NCBI GenBank assembly: GCA_016718385.1
Contig: JADKDK010000002.1
Span: forward strand, 434,001 to 498,000
DNA: 64,000 bases
DNA from: Gammaproteobacteria bacterium
Lineage (GTDB): Bacteria > Pseudomonadota > Gammaproteobacteria > Pseudomonadales > UBA5518
Direction: 5' to 3'
The position numbers were made by a program, and so were the translations under genes. The notes under the pieces are model-generated. The model had not been told where the DNA came from. It saw nothing but the letters and a program-made list of their open reading frames with translations, and did not search any database. Positions 12,275 to 20,726 of this stretch are shown here, piece after piece; within the stretch, counting starts at the first letter, position 1, and every line of letters begins with the position of its first letter.

Positions 12275-12788
12275 GGACGGCGCGGTGGTCCAGGATGAGT
12301 GGACCCGCCTCGGCGCGGACTTCGACACCGACGCGACGCTGCCCGCGGGCAAGCTGATCGTGCCGCTGCATCTCTGGGAGGCGCGCGGCGAGGAACTGCG
12401 CGCGCGGAGCGAGCCGCTCGGCATCTGGATCGACAGCAGCCAACACCCGGAAGCAGTGGGTGATGCCCTGGCGTATCTGCAGCTGATTGCGATCAATTTC
12501 CCGGTATTCAGCGACGGCCGCGGGTATTCCTACGCCCGCCTGCTGCGGGAGAAGTACGGCTTCAGCGGTGAACTGCGCGCCATGGGCGACGTGCTGCGCG
12601 ACCAGCTGTTCCTGTTGCGACGCTGCGGCTTCGACAGCTTCGAGATCCGGGCCGACCGCGATGCCGCCGACGCACTCGCGGGCCTCGGCGACTTCGCCCA
12701 CGTCTACCAGGGCGCCACCGTCGATCCGGGCACCCCGTTGCTGCTGCGCGGAGCGCAGGAAGCGAGGCCGGTCCGCGCCAGCGCCTGA
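12258..12788 (+). CDS. DUF934 protein, sulfite reductase partner
   Basis: A 176-residue soluble protein of family DUF934, which is almost always encoded directly after this type of sulfite reductase; an accessory or electron-transfer role is inferred from that linkage. Recognisable blocks are MARLIKDG at the start, IAINFPVFSDGRGYSYARLLR in the middle and GDVLRDQLFLLRRCGFDSFE. The 17-base overlap with cysI indicates translational coupling. Confidence 0.9.
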   Translation: MARLIKDGAVVQDEWTRLGADFDTDATLPAGKLIVPLHLWEARGEELRARSEPLGIWIDSSQHPEAVGDALAYLQLIAINFPVFSDGRGYSYARLLREKYGFSGELRAMGDVLRDQLFLLRRCGFDSFEIRADRDAADALAGLGDFAHVYQGATVDPGTPLLLRGAQEARPVRASA

Positions 12789-12924
12789 GCTATACTGCCC
12801 GCGAGTTCACACGCGGGAGAATCGGATGCGCGGGCCCACGGCGGCAGTACAGGGGAGCCGGGGGCCGAGGGGCGGCGCGGGGACGCATTGCGGCCGCGCG
12901 CGTCACTGAGCGGGGATCGCGTCC

Positions 12925-14094
12925 GTGGAGCAGTCGCCCGTCACCTTTTCCTTCTTCCTGATCTTCACCGGTGCCGCCGCCGTGGCCTCGCTGGCCCTCT
13001 ACACGCGCCAGCCGCTGCTGATCGCCTACATCGTGCTCGGCGCCCTGATCGGCCCCTACGGCCTCGCGCTGATCACCAACCTCACGCTGCTGCAGGACAT
13101 CGCACACGTCGGGATCATCTTCCTGCTGTTCCTGCTGGGCCTGGACATGCAGCCGCGCGCCCTGCTCACCACGATGCGCAACTCGACGCTGGTGGCACTC
13201 GCGAGCGCGCTGTGCTTCGCATTGATCGGTGCGGGCGTCGCGTATGCATTCGGCTTCTCGCGCACCGAGGCGCTGATAACCGGGCTCGCGATGATGTTCT
13301 CCAGCACCATCATCGGCATCAAGCTGCTGCCGACCACGGTGCTGCATCATCGCCACACCGGCGAACTGATGGTCGGCCTGCTGCTGTTGCAGGACATGAT
13401 CGCGATTCTCGTGCTGGTCGCGCTGCTGGGCAGTCGCAGCGGCGACTTCGAGGGCGGCGCCCTGCTGCTCTCTCTGCTCGCACTGCCGCTGCTGATCGCG
13501 CTGGCCGTCGTCTTCGTCCGGCTCGTGCTGATGCGGCTCATCCAGCGTTTCGACCGCTTCCACGAGTATATCTTCCTGCTCGCGATCGGCTGGTGCCTGG
13601 GACTCGCCGAACTCGCGGCATTGATGAAGCTCTCGCCCGAGATCGGCGCCTTCGTCGCAGGCGTCTCGATCGCCTCGAGCCCGATCAGCCAGTACATCGC
13701 CATCAGCCTGAAGCCGCTGCGCGACTTCTTCCTGATCCTGTTCTTCTTCTCGCTCGGCGGCAGCTTCGACCTCGGCGTGCTCGGCAGCATATACGTCGCC
13801 GCCATCGTGCTCTCGCTGCTGATGCTGGCGGCCAAGCCGCTGGTGTTCCGCTTCCTGCTCGGAAGGCTCAGCGAAACCCCGGCGCTAGCCTGGGACGTGG
13901 GGCTGCGGCTCGGGCAGAACAGCGAGTTCTCGCTGCTGATCGCCTATATGGCGGCGGGTTTCGGCATGATCGGCAAGGAAGCCTCGCACCTGATCCAGGC
14001 GACCGCGATCATCACCTTCGTCGCTTCCTCGTACATCGTCGTGCTGAACTGTCCCAACCCGATCGCCATTTCGGACCGCCTGCGGCGCGACTGA
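12925..14094 (+). CDS. CPA2-family cation:proton antiporter (Kef-type membrane domain)
   Basis: A 389-residue integral membrane protein with 11-13 hydrophobic segments. Family features include YIVLGALIGPYGL near residue 35, FLLFLLGLDMQP near 70, MMFSSTIIGIKLL near 130 and FFFSLGGSFDLG near 275. The length ends at the membrane domain; there is no TrkA-N/RCK domain, so it is a short Kef/YbaL-like antiporter rather than a full KefB/C. Substrate (K+ or Na+ against H+) cannot be assigned. The start is GTG at 12925, just before the first helix. Confidence 0.9.
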   Translation: MEQSPVTFSFFLIFTGAAAVASLALYTRQPLLIAYIVLGALIGPYGLALITNLTLLQDIAHVGIIFLLFLLGLDMQPRALLTTMRNSTLVALASALCFALIGAGVAYAFGFSRTEALITGLAMMFSSTIIGIKLLPTTVLHHRHTGELMVGLLLLQDMIAILVLVALLGSRSGDFEGGALLLSLLALPLLIALAVVFVRLVLMRLIQRFDRFHEYIFLLAIGWCLGLAELAALMKLSPEIGAFVAGVSIASSPISQYIAISLKPLRDFFLILFFFSLGGSFDLGVLGSIYVAAIVLSLLMLAAKPLVFRFLLGRLSETPALAWDVGLRLGQNSEFSLLIAYMAAGFGMIGKEASHLIQATAIITFVASSYIVVLNCPNPIAISDRLRRD

Positions 14095-14221
14095 CCCCGT
14101 CTGGCGAGTGCGTGGATTCATGAAATATTAATATCGTTCAGGCTTGATATTTGACCTATGCGGCCGCAATATCCGCCGCCCACCCCGATACCCGCCCCCC
14201 TTGCGGAGGACCAGGAAGAAA

Positions 14222-16138
14222 TTGAAAGCCAACGGCAAACCGAACTGGACCCCGGCAGATTCTGCCGAACTTTATGGAATCAGGAGCTGGGGCGCGGGGT
14301 ACTTCGACCTCGACGACGACGGTTCGGTAACGGTCAGTGTGACGCTGGAAGGCAAGCGCGTCAGCGTCAGCATTCCCGACATCATCGCCGGCATGCAGCA
14401 GCGCGGGCTGCAGATGCCGGTGCTGCTGCGTATCGAGAACCTGCTGGACTCCCAGATCACCCTGCTCAACGAGACCTTTGCAAACGCCATAGCCAGCCTG
14501 AACTACCGCGGCAGCTACCGCGGTGTGTTCCCGATCAAGGTGAACCAGCAGTGCCAGGTGATCGAGGAGATCGCCCGCTTCGGCGCGGCCTACGGGCACG
14601 GCCTCGAATGCGGCAGCAAGGCCGAGCTGTTGATCGCGCTGGCGAGTCTCGACCCCGACGCCAGCCATATCGTCTGCAACGGCTACAAGGACGAGGAGTT
14701 CATCACGCTCGCCCTGCAGTCGCTGAAGCTCGGCTACCGCTGCATCTTCGTGATCGAGACGCCTGCCGAGCTCCCGGTGATCCTCGAGTGCTCGCGCCGC
14801 ATCGGCGTGAAGCCGATCCTCGGCCTGCGCGTGAAGCTCGCCTCCAAGGTCGGCGGCTACTGGAACGAGAGCAGCGGTGACCGCAGCCTGTTCGGCCTCA
14901 CGACCTCGCAGATCGTGGAACTCGTGGACTCGCTGCGCGAGCACGACATGCTCGACTGCCTGCAGCTGCTGCACTACCACCTCGGCTCGCAGATCCCCAA
15001 TATCCGCGACATCCGCAGCGGCGTGCTCGAGGCCTGCCGCTACTATGTCGACCTGGTCAAGGAAGGCGCCGCACTCGGCTACCTGGATCTCGGCGGCGGC
15101 CTGGCCGTCGATTACGACGGCACCCAGACCAACTACGAATACAGCAAGAACTACTCGCTGGACGAGTACTGCTCGGACATCGTCGAGTCGATCATGACCA
15201 CGCTCGACCCCGAGGGCATCGCGCACCCGGTCATCGTCACCGAATCCGGACGCGCAACGGTGGCCTATTCCTCGGTGCTGCTGTTCAACATCCTCGACGT
15301 TACCCGGTTCGAGTCCGGCACGCTGCCACAGCAGATCGACCCGACCGAGCACGAGCTCATCCGCAACCTCGCCGAGGTGCTGACGAGCGTCAGCGGCAAG
15401 AACCTGCAGGAGTGCCACAACGACGCGGTGTACTACCGCGACGAGATCCGCGACCTGTTCAAGCGCGGCCAGATCCGCCTGCGCTCGTTGTCGCTGTCGG
15501 AGAAGCTGTTCCTGGAGATCGTGCGCAGCATCGTTCGCGAATCGCAGAGCGCCAAGCGCCTGCCGCCCGGGCTCGAGGGGCTCGAGGACTCGCTGTCGGA
15601 CATCTACTACGGCAATTTCTCGGTGTTCCAGTCGCTGCCCGACGTGTGGGCGATCGAGCAGGTGTTCCCGGTCATGCCGGTACATCGCCACATCGAGAAG
15701 CCGACACGCCAGGCCATCATCGCCGACATCACCTGCGACTCCGATGGCAAGATCGACCAGTTCATCAGCCCGCGCGGGCTGCAGAAGACGCTGGCGGTAC
15801 ATCCGCTGCGCGAGGGCGAGCCCTACTATTTCGGCGTGTTCCTGGTCGGGGCGTACCAGGAAACGCTGGGCGACCTGCACAACCTGATGGGCGACACCAA
15901 CGTCGTGAGCGTGCGCATCAACGCCGACGGCAGCTTCGACTTCGTGCGCGAGATGAGTGGCGACAGCATCGCCGACGTGCTGAGCTACGTCGAGTACCAG
16001 CCGCAGCAATTGCTGGAGCAGTTCCGCCGCACCGCGGAGCGCGCGGTGCGCAACGGGCGTATAGAGCCGGCGCAACGCCAGCACCTGCTGGAGTCGTTCA
16101 ACGCGAGCCTGCGCGGTTACACCTACTTCGAAGACTGA
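14222..16138 (+). CDS. speA: biosynthetic arginine decarboxylase
   Basis: PLP enzyme converting arginine to agmatine, the entry to putrescine. The 638 residues match the SpeA family length. The PLP lysine is Lys106 in GVFPIKVNQQ; LLHYHLGSQIPN and YLDLGGGLAVDYDG are the other fold-III hallmarks. The frame is open upstream to a TTG at 14144, but the TTG at 14222 has GGAGGACCAGGAAGAA directly in front and gives the usual N-terminus, so it was chosen. First gene of a three-gene polyamine cluster. Confidence 0.95.
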   Translation: MKANGKPNWTPADSAELYGIRSWGAGYFDLDDDGSVTVSVTLEGKRVSVSIPDIIAGMQQRGLQMPVLLRIENLLDSQITLLNETFANAIASLNYRGSYRGVFPIKVNQQCQVIEEIARFGAAYGHGLECGSKAELLIALASLDPDASHIVCNGYKDEEFITLALQSLKLGYRCIFVIETPAELPVILECSRRIGVKPILGLRVKLASKVGGYWNESSGDRSLFGLTTSQIVELVDSLREHDMLDCLQLLHYHLGSQIPNIRDIRSGVLEACRYYVDLVKEGAALGYLDLGGGLAVDYDGTQTNYEYSKNYSLDEYCSDIVESIMTTLDPEGIAHPVIVTESGRATVAYSSVLLFNILDVTRFESGTLPQQIDPTEHELIRNLAEVLTSVSGKNLQECHNDAVYYRDEIRDLFKRGQIRLRSLSLSEKLFLEIVRSIVRESQSAKRLPPGLEGLEDSLSDIYYGNFSVFQSLPDVWAIEQVFPVMPVHRHIEKPTRQAIIADITCDSDGKIDQFISPRGLQKTLAVHPLREGEPYYFGVFLVGAYQETLGDLHNLMGDTNVVSVRINADGSFDFVREMSGDSIADVLSYVEYQPQQLLEQFRRTAERAVRNGRIEPAQRQHLLESFNASLRGYTYFED

Positions 16139-16153
16139 GAGGAGAAGCATCCC

Positions 16154-17347
16154 ATGGCCAAGGTAATCATCGTGGGTGCAGGCGGCGTGGGCCAGGTGGT
16201 CACGCACAAGTGCGCGCAGGTGCCCGAAGTCTTCTCCGAGATCGTGCTGGCGAGCCGCAACGAGGCCAAGTGTCGCCACATCGCGAGCCAGATCGCGCGC
16301 CCGATCGCGACCGCGCAGGTCGATGCGAACAACGTCGCCGAGATGGCCGCGCTGATCCGCCGCGAAAAGCCGGATCTGGTGATCAACGTGGCACTGCCCT
16401 ACCAGGACCTGCCGATCATGGACGCCTGCCTCGAGACGGGCGTCGACTACCTCGATACCGCCAACTACGAGCCGCCGGACGAGGCCAAGTTCGAGTACAA
16501 GTGGCAGTGGGCCTACCAGGAGCGCTTTGCCTCGCGCGGGATCATGGGCCTGCTCGGCAGCGGATTCGATCCGGGCGTGACCAACGTGTTCACGGCGTGG
16601 CTGCACAAGCACGAATTCGACGTGATCGACGAGCTCGACATCATCGACTGCAACGCCGGCGAGCACGGGCAGGCCTTCGCGACCAATTTCAACCCGGAGA
16701 TCAACATCCGCGAGGTCACGGCTCGCGGCAAATACTGGGACCAGGGTGCCTGGCAGGAGACGGATCCGCTTTCCGTCAGCCGCATGTTCGACTTCCCGGA
16801 GGGCATCGGACCGAAGAAGATCTACCTGATGTACCACGAGGAGCTCGAATCCCTCGTGAAGCACTTCCCGAAGGTGCGGCGCGCGCGCTTCTGGATGACC
16901 TTCTCCGACAACTACCTGAACCACCTGAAGGTGCTGCAGAACGTCGGCATGACGCGCATCGACCCGGTGATCTACAACGGGCAGGAAATCGTCCCGCTGC
17001 AGTTCCTGAAAGCGGTGCTCCCCGATCCGTCGAGCCTGGGCCCGCTGACCAAGGGTCGCACCTGCATCGGCTGCCTCGCGCGAGGCACGAAAGACGGCAA
17101 GCCGAAGACGGTGTTCGTCTACAACATCTGCGACCACGAGGCCTGCTACCGCGAGGTGCAGTCCCAGGCGATCTCCTACACGACCGGCGTCCCGGCAATG
17201 ATCGGCGCCAAGATGATGCTGACGGGTCAATGGCGCGGCGCGGGCGTGTTCAACATGGAGCAGTTCGATCCGGATCCCTTCATGGAGGCGCTGAACCAGC
17301 ACGGCCTGCCGTGGGACGTGATGCGCCTCGACGGCGGCATGGACTGA
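16154..17347 (+). CDS. carboxynorspermidine/carboxyspermidine dehydrogenase
   Basis: NADPH enzyme that reductively couples aspartate semialdehyde to a diamine (putrescine or diaminopropane), giving carboxyspermidine or carboxynorspermidine. The 397-residue protein belongs to the saccharopine dehydrogenase superfamily: Rossmann motif VIIVGAGGVGQVV at residues 4-16, then LLGSGFDPGVTNVF near 137. The next gene encodes the matching decarboxylase, which fixes the assignment over a lysine-pathway role. It starts 15 bases after speA with an AGAGGAGAAG ribosome site. Confidence 0.93.
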   Translation: MAKVIIVGAGGVGQVVTHKCAQVPEVFSEIVLASRNEAKCRHIASQIARPIATAQVDANNVAEMAALIRREKPDLVINVALPYQDLPIMDACLETGVDYLDTANYEPPDEAKFEYKWQWAYQERFASRGIMGLLGSGFDPGVTNVFTAWLHKHEFDVIDELDIIDCNAGEHGQAFATNFNPEINIREVTARGKYWDQGAWQETDPLSVSRMFDFPEGIGPKKIYLMYHEELESLVKHFPKVRRARFWMTFSDNYLNHLKVLQNVGMTRIDPVIYNGQEIVPLQFLKAVLPDPSSLGPLTKGRTCIGCLARGTKDGKPKTVFVYNICDHEACYREVQSQAISYTTGVPAMIGAKMMLTGQWRGAGVFNMEQFDPDPFMEALNQHGLPWDVMRLDGGMD

Positions 17348-17357
17348 GCCGCCCCGC

Positions 17358-18518
17358 ATGCGTCATTTCCACCGCTTCGACGCGCGACGTGTCCCCTCGC
17401 CCTGCTTCGTCGTCGACGAGGTCGCGCTGGAGGAGAACCTGCAACTGCTGGCGCACGTGCAGCGCGAGAGCGGCGCGAAGATCCTGCTCGCGCTGAAGGC
17501 CTTCTCGATGTTCAGCATGGCGCCGCTGGTGCGGCGCTACCTCGCCGGCACCTGCGCCAGCGGCTTGCACGAGGCACGGCTCGGGCGCGAGGAATTCGGC
17601 GGCGAAGTCCACACCTTCTGCGCGGCGTTCACCGAGCCCGACCTGCGGGAGGTGCTCGCGCTGTCGGATCACGTGGTGTTCAACTCCTTCGGGCAGCTCG
17701 GGCGCTTCCGCCCGCTGCTGGAGGCGGCGCTCGCCGCGCGCCCCGGCCTGCGGATCGGCATGCGCGTGAACCCCGAGCATTCCGAAGGCGCAGTGCCGCT
17801 GTACGATCCCTGCGCGCCCTGCTCGCGCCTCGGCGTGCCGTTGTCGCAAATGCGCGCCGAGCAGCTCGAGCTGCTGAGCGGCCTGCATTTCCATACGCTG
17901 TGCGAACAGGATCTTCCGCCGCTCGCGCGTACCGTGCAGGCCTTCGAGCAGAAGTTCGGCGAGTTCATCCCGCGCATGAAATGGATCAACTTCGGCGGTG
18001 GCCACCACATCACGCGTCCCGGCTACCAGGTCGACGAACTGATCCGGCTGCTGGTCGATTTCCGCGAACGCCACGGGGTGCAGGTCTACCTGGAGCCGGG
18101 CGAGGCCATCGCCTACCAGTGCGGCGTGATGGTGAGCGAGGTGCTCGACCTGACCTGGAACCGGATGCCGCAGGCGATCCTCGATACCTCCGCGACCTGC
18201 CACATGCCGGACGTCATCGAGATGCCCTACCGCCCGATGATCACGGGTGCCGGCGAGCCCGGCGAGCATCCCCACACCTACCGTCTCGGTGGCCAGACCT
18301 GCCTCGCGGGCGACGTGATCGGCGACTACGCCTTTCCCGAGCCACTGTCGCTCGGTCAGCGCCTGGTGTTCGAGGACATGGCCTATTACACGATGGTGAA
18401 GACCACCACGTTCAACGGCATCAACCTGCCCTCGATCGCGATCTGGAACTCGCACAGTGACGAAGTGCGCGTGGTGCGCCGCTTCGGCTACGAGGACTTC
18501 CGCTCCCGCCTCTCCTGA
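17358..18518 (+). CDS. nspC: carboxynorspermidine decarboxylase
   Basis: PLP fold-III decarboxylase that removes the carboxyl group from carboxynorspermidine or carboxyspermidine, finishing the aspartate-semialdehyde route to norspermidine or spermidine. The 386 residues carry the PLP lysine Lys47 (LLALKAFSMF), a substrate-side HFHTLCEQ, WINFGGGHH and a C-terminal TCLAGDVIGDY block. It starts 10 bases after the dehydrogenase gene. No AdoMet decarboxylase (speD/speE) is present here, in keeping with this alternative pathway. Confidence 0.95.
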   Translation: MRHFHRFDARRVPSPCFVVDEVALEENLQLLAHVQRESGAKILLALKAFSMFSMAPLVRRYLAGTCASGLHEARLGREEFGGEVHTFCAAFTEPDLREVLALSDHVVFNSFGQLGRFRPLLEAALAARPGLRIGMRVNPEHSEGAVPLYDPCAPCSRLGVPLSQMRAEQLELLSGLHFHTLCEQDLPPLARTVQAFEQKFGEFIPRMKWINFGGGHHITRPGYQVDELIRLLVDFRERHGVQVYLEPGEAIAYQCGVMVSEVLDLTWNRMPQAILDTSATCHMPDVIEMPYRPMITGAGEPGEHPHTYRLGGQTCLAGDVIGDYAFPEPLSLGQRLVFEDMAYYTMVKTTTFNGINLPSIAIWNSHSDEVRVVRRFGYEDFRSRLS

Positions 18519-18530
18519 CAGCTTCGATCC

Positions 18531-18666
18531 GAGCCGGCGCCAGGGCTCACCCGCGCGCTACCGCCGCCTGGCACATCCCTGTGCGGCGGCTACCGGCCTT
18601 GCGCAAATCGTTCCCGACGATTTGCGCAAGGCAGGCGCGCGCACGGGTGAGCCCCGCCGCCGGCTC
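18531..18666. repeat. nested inverted repeat (three-stem, junction-shaped structure)
   Basis: An outer stem pairs 18531-18558 with 18636-18666: 9 bp (GAGCCGGCG), a 3-nt mismatch, 11 bp (GGGCTCACCCG), then 5 bp after a 2-nt bulge. It encloses two hairpins. One is based on CCGCCGC/GCGGCGG at 18561-18589. The other is a perfect 15-bp stem, CCTTGCGCAAATCGT (18597-18611) with its complement (18617-18631) and a TCCCG loop. It lies between nspC and a separate terminator, so it is not simply the terminator. REP/BIME-type repeat, small non-autonomous element or structured RNA are all possible. Confidence 0.7.
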
Positions 18667-18719
18667 TCACGCTCGTGCATCGATACAGAGGTAGGAGAAT
18701 AGAGGAAGGAGAGGCGCAC

Positions 18720-18748
18720 AAAAAACCCGGCGCAAGGCCGGGTTTTTC
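18720..18748. terminator. bidirectional rho-independent terminator between nspC and etfA
   Basis: AAAAACCCGGC / GCCGGGTTTTT pairs around a 5-base loop, with A and T tracts on both sides, between two convergent genes. It can act for nspC on plus and etfA on minus. Confidence 0.92.
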
Positions 18749-18765
18749 GTTCACCGCGCAGGCGA

Positions 18766-19695
18766 TCAGAGCGCCGCAGCCAACTCCGGCACCGCCTGGA
18801 ACAGGTCCGCGACCAGCCCGTAATCAGCCACCTGGAAGATCGGCGCGTCCTCGTCCTTGTTGATCGCCACGATGACCTTCGAGTCCTTCATGCCGGCGAG
18901 ATGCTGGATCGCACCGGAGATGCCCACCGCGATGTAAAGATCGGGGGCCACGATCTTGCCGGTCTGACCGACCTGGTAATCGTTGGGCACGAAACCGGCA
19001 TCGACCGCGGCGCGCGAAGCGCCCACTGCCGCATTCAGCTTGTCGGCCACTGCCTCGAGCAGCTTGAAGTTCTCGCCGTTCTGCATGCCGCGGCCACCCG
19101 AGACCACCACGCGCGCGGCGGTGAGTTCCGGACGATCCGACTTGGCCAGCGACTCGCCGACAAACGAGGACAGCCCCGCGTCCTTCGCGATCGACACCGC
19201 CTCGATCGCAGCGCTGCCGCCCTCGGCGGGAGCCGCATCGAAACCGGTGGTACGCACGGTGATGACCTTGCGCGCATCGGTCGACTGCACCGTCGCGATG
19301 ACGTTGCCGGCGTAGATCGGACGCTGGAATGTGTCGCCGCTGATCACGGCGGTGATCTCGGAGATCTGCGCGACGTCGAGCAGCGCGGCCACGCGCGGCA
19401 TCACGTTCTTGCCGTTGCTGGTCGCGGGCGCGAGCAGGTAGTCGTAACCCGTGCCGAGTTCGGCGATCAGCGCGCTCATGTTCTCGGCAAGCTGGTGCGC
19501 ATAGGCCGCGTTGTCGGCAACCAGCACCTTGGTCACGCCGGGAATGCGCGCGGCCGCCTCGGCGGCTGCCTGGCAGCCGCCACCGGCGACCAGCACATGG
19601 ACTTCACCACCCAGTGCCTGCGCGGCCGTGACGGTGTGATGCGTTGCGGACTTCAGTTCGTTGTTGCTGTGCTCAGCAATTACCAGAGTGCTCAT
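18766..19695 (-). CDS. etfA: electron transfer flavoprotein subunit alpha
   Basis: FAD-binding subunit of ETF, which collects electrons from acyl-CoA dehydrogenases and passes them to the ETF dehydrogenase. The 309 residues contain the N-terminal ETF domain (LVIAEHSNNELK) and the C-terminal FAD domain with VVSGGRGM near 200, YQVGQTGKIVAPDLYIAVGISGAIQHLAGM and VIVAINKDEDAPIF. Its ATG overlaps the etfB stop as TGATG. Functionally linked to fadBA further right. Confidence 0.97.
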   Translation of the reverse strand: MSTLVIAEHSNNELKSATHHTVTAAQALGGEVHVLVAGGGCQAAAEAAARIPGVTKVLVADNAAYAHQLAENMSALIAELGTGYDYLLAPATSNGKNVMPRVAALLDVAQISEITAVISGDTFQRPIYAGNVIATVQSTDARKVITVRTTGFDAAPAEGGSAAIEAVSIAKDAGLSSFVGESLAKSDRPELTAARVVVSGGRGMQNGENFKLLEAVADKLNAAVGASRAAVDAGFVPNDYQVGQTGKIVAPDLYIAVGISGAIQHLAGMKDSKVIVAINKDEDAPIFQVADYGLVADLFQAVPELAAAL

Positions 19696-20444
19696 CAGAT
19701 CACCTTCGCCTCGTTACGCAGTTTATCCACCAGTTCGGCAACCGAACCGACCTTGATGCCGGCCTTGCGCTCGGGCGGCGGCTCGACCTTCAATACGCGC
19801 ATGCGCGGCGCGACGTCCACACCCAGATCGGCCGGCGTCAGCGTGTCCAGCTGCTTCTTCTTCGCCTTCATGATGTTCGGCAGCGACGCATAGCGCGGCT
19901 CGTTCAGGCGCAGGTCCGTAGTCACGACGGCGGGGAGCGCCAGTTCGACCGTCTGCAGGCCGCCGTCGATTTCGCGGGTTACGCGCGCCTTGCCGTTCTC
20001 GATCACCAGTTCCGAGGCGAAGGAGCCCTGCGACATGCCCGCCAGCGCCGCCAGCATCTGCCCGGTCTGGTTGTTGTCGCCATCGATCGACTGCTTGCCG
20101 ACGATGACCAGGTCCACGCCCTCCCTGGCAACGATGGCCTGCAACAGCTTTGCGACAGCCAACGGCTGCAACTCCTCGGCGGTCTCGACCAGGATGCCGC
20201 GATCGGCGCCGAGCGCGAGCGCGGTGCGGATCTGTTCCTGGCAGGCCTTGTCGCCCAGCGAAACGGCGATCACCTCGGTGGCAACACCCTTCTCCCTGAG
20301 ACGCACGGCTTCCTCGACCGCGATCTCGCAGAAGGGGTTTATCGACATCTTCACGTTGTTGAGATCCACGCCGGATCCGTCGCCCTTGGCGCGGACCTTG
20401 ACGTTGTAATCCACTACGCGTTTTACCGCTACGAGAACTTTCAT
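19695..20444 (-). CDS. etfB: electron transfer flavoprotein subunit beta
   Basis: AMP-binding subunit of ETF. The 249 residues open MKVLVAVKRVVDYNVKVR and include the ETF-beta signature region VIVGKQSIDGDNNQTGQM near 120 and MKAKKKQL near 195. The ATG at 20444 follows CCGGAGAG and is the family's usual start; the longer upstream frame is not used. Operon etfBA, divergent from the ETF dehydrogenase. Confidence 0.97.
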   Translation of the reverse strand: MKVLVAVKRVVDYNVKVRAKGDGSGVDLNNVKMSINPFCEIAVEEAVRLREKGVATEVIAVSLGDKACQEQIRTALALGADRGILVETAEELQPLAVAKLLQAIVAREGVDLVIVGKQSIDGDNNQTGQMLAALAGMSQGSFASELVIENGKARVTREIDGGLQTVELALPAVVTTDLRLNEPRYASLPNIMKAKKKQLDTLTPADLGVDVAPRMRVLKVEPPPERKAGIKVGSVAELVDKLRNEAKVI

Positions 20445-20526
20445 GGACTCTCCGGTTGGCTCGGGAAAGGTTGGTGGGGGACTTGGCACGCCCGGGAGCG
20501 CGGCCGGCCAGCTGCAAAGGCCGCGT

Positions 20527-20555
20527 ATTTTCGGGACATGCAGCGGGCAGGTCAA
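20527..20555 (-). promoter_or_regulatory. predicted promoter of etfBA
   Basis: Minus-strand TTGACC (20555-20550), a 17-base spacer and GAAAAT (20532-20527). This would give a leader of about 75 bases before etfB. Sequence match only. Confidence 0.5.
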
Positions 20556-20646
20556 TAGCAGGAACGATACCGGGGGGCACGGCACATCCGCTCACGCCTC
20601 GCGGCAACCAGACACCGGCATCACGGCGGCGCGGCATGCTTTCCTT

Positions 20647-20675
20647 TTGCAATCCCCGCGCTCCTCGTGTATCGT
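20647..20675 (+). promoter_or_regulatory. predicted promoter of the ETF dehydrogenase gene
   Basis: TTGCAA (20647-20652), a 17-base spacer and TATCGT (20670-20675), about 50 bases before the GTG start. It would drive the gene divergently from etfBA. Confidence 0.45.
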
Positions 20676-20726
20676 CCCCGCGCATCTGCAAGTCTTTGTA
20701 GTCCATACGTTTTTTGGAGCAGCGCC

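Noticed and set aside
14156..17359. 1067-codon frame antisense to speA and the dehydrogenase gene
   Set aside because: Same shadow effect, spanning two real genes and their intergenic gap.
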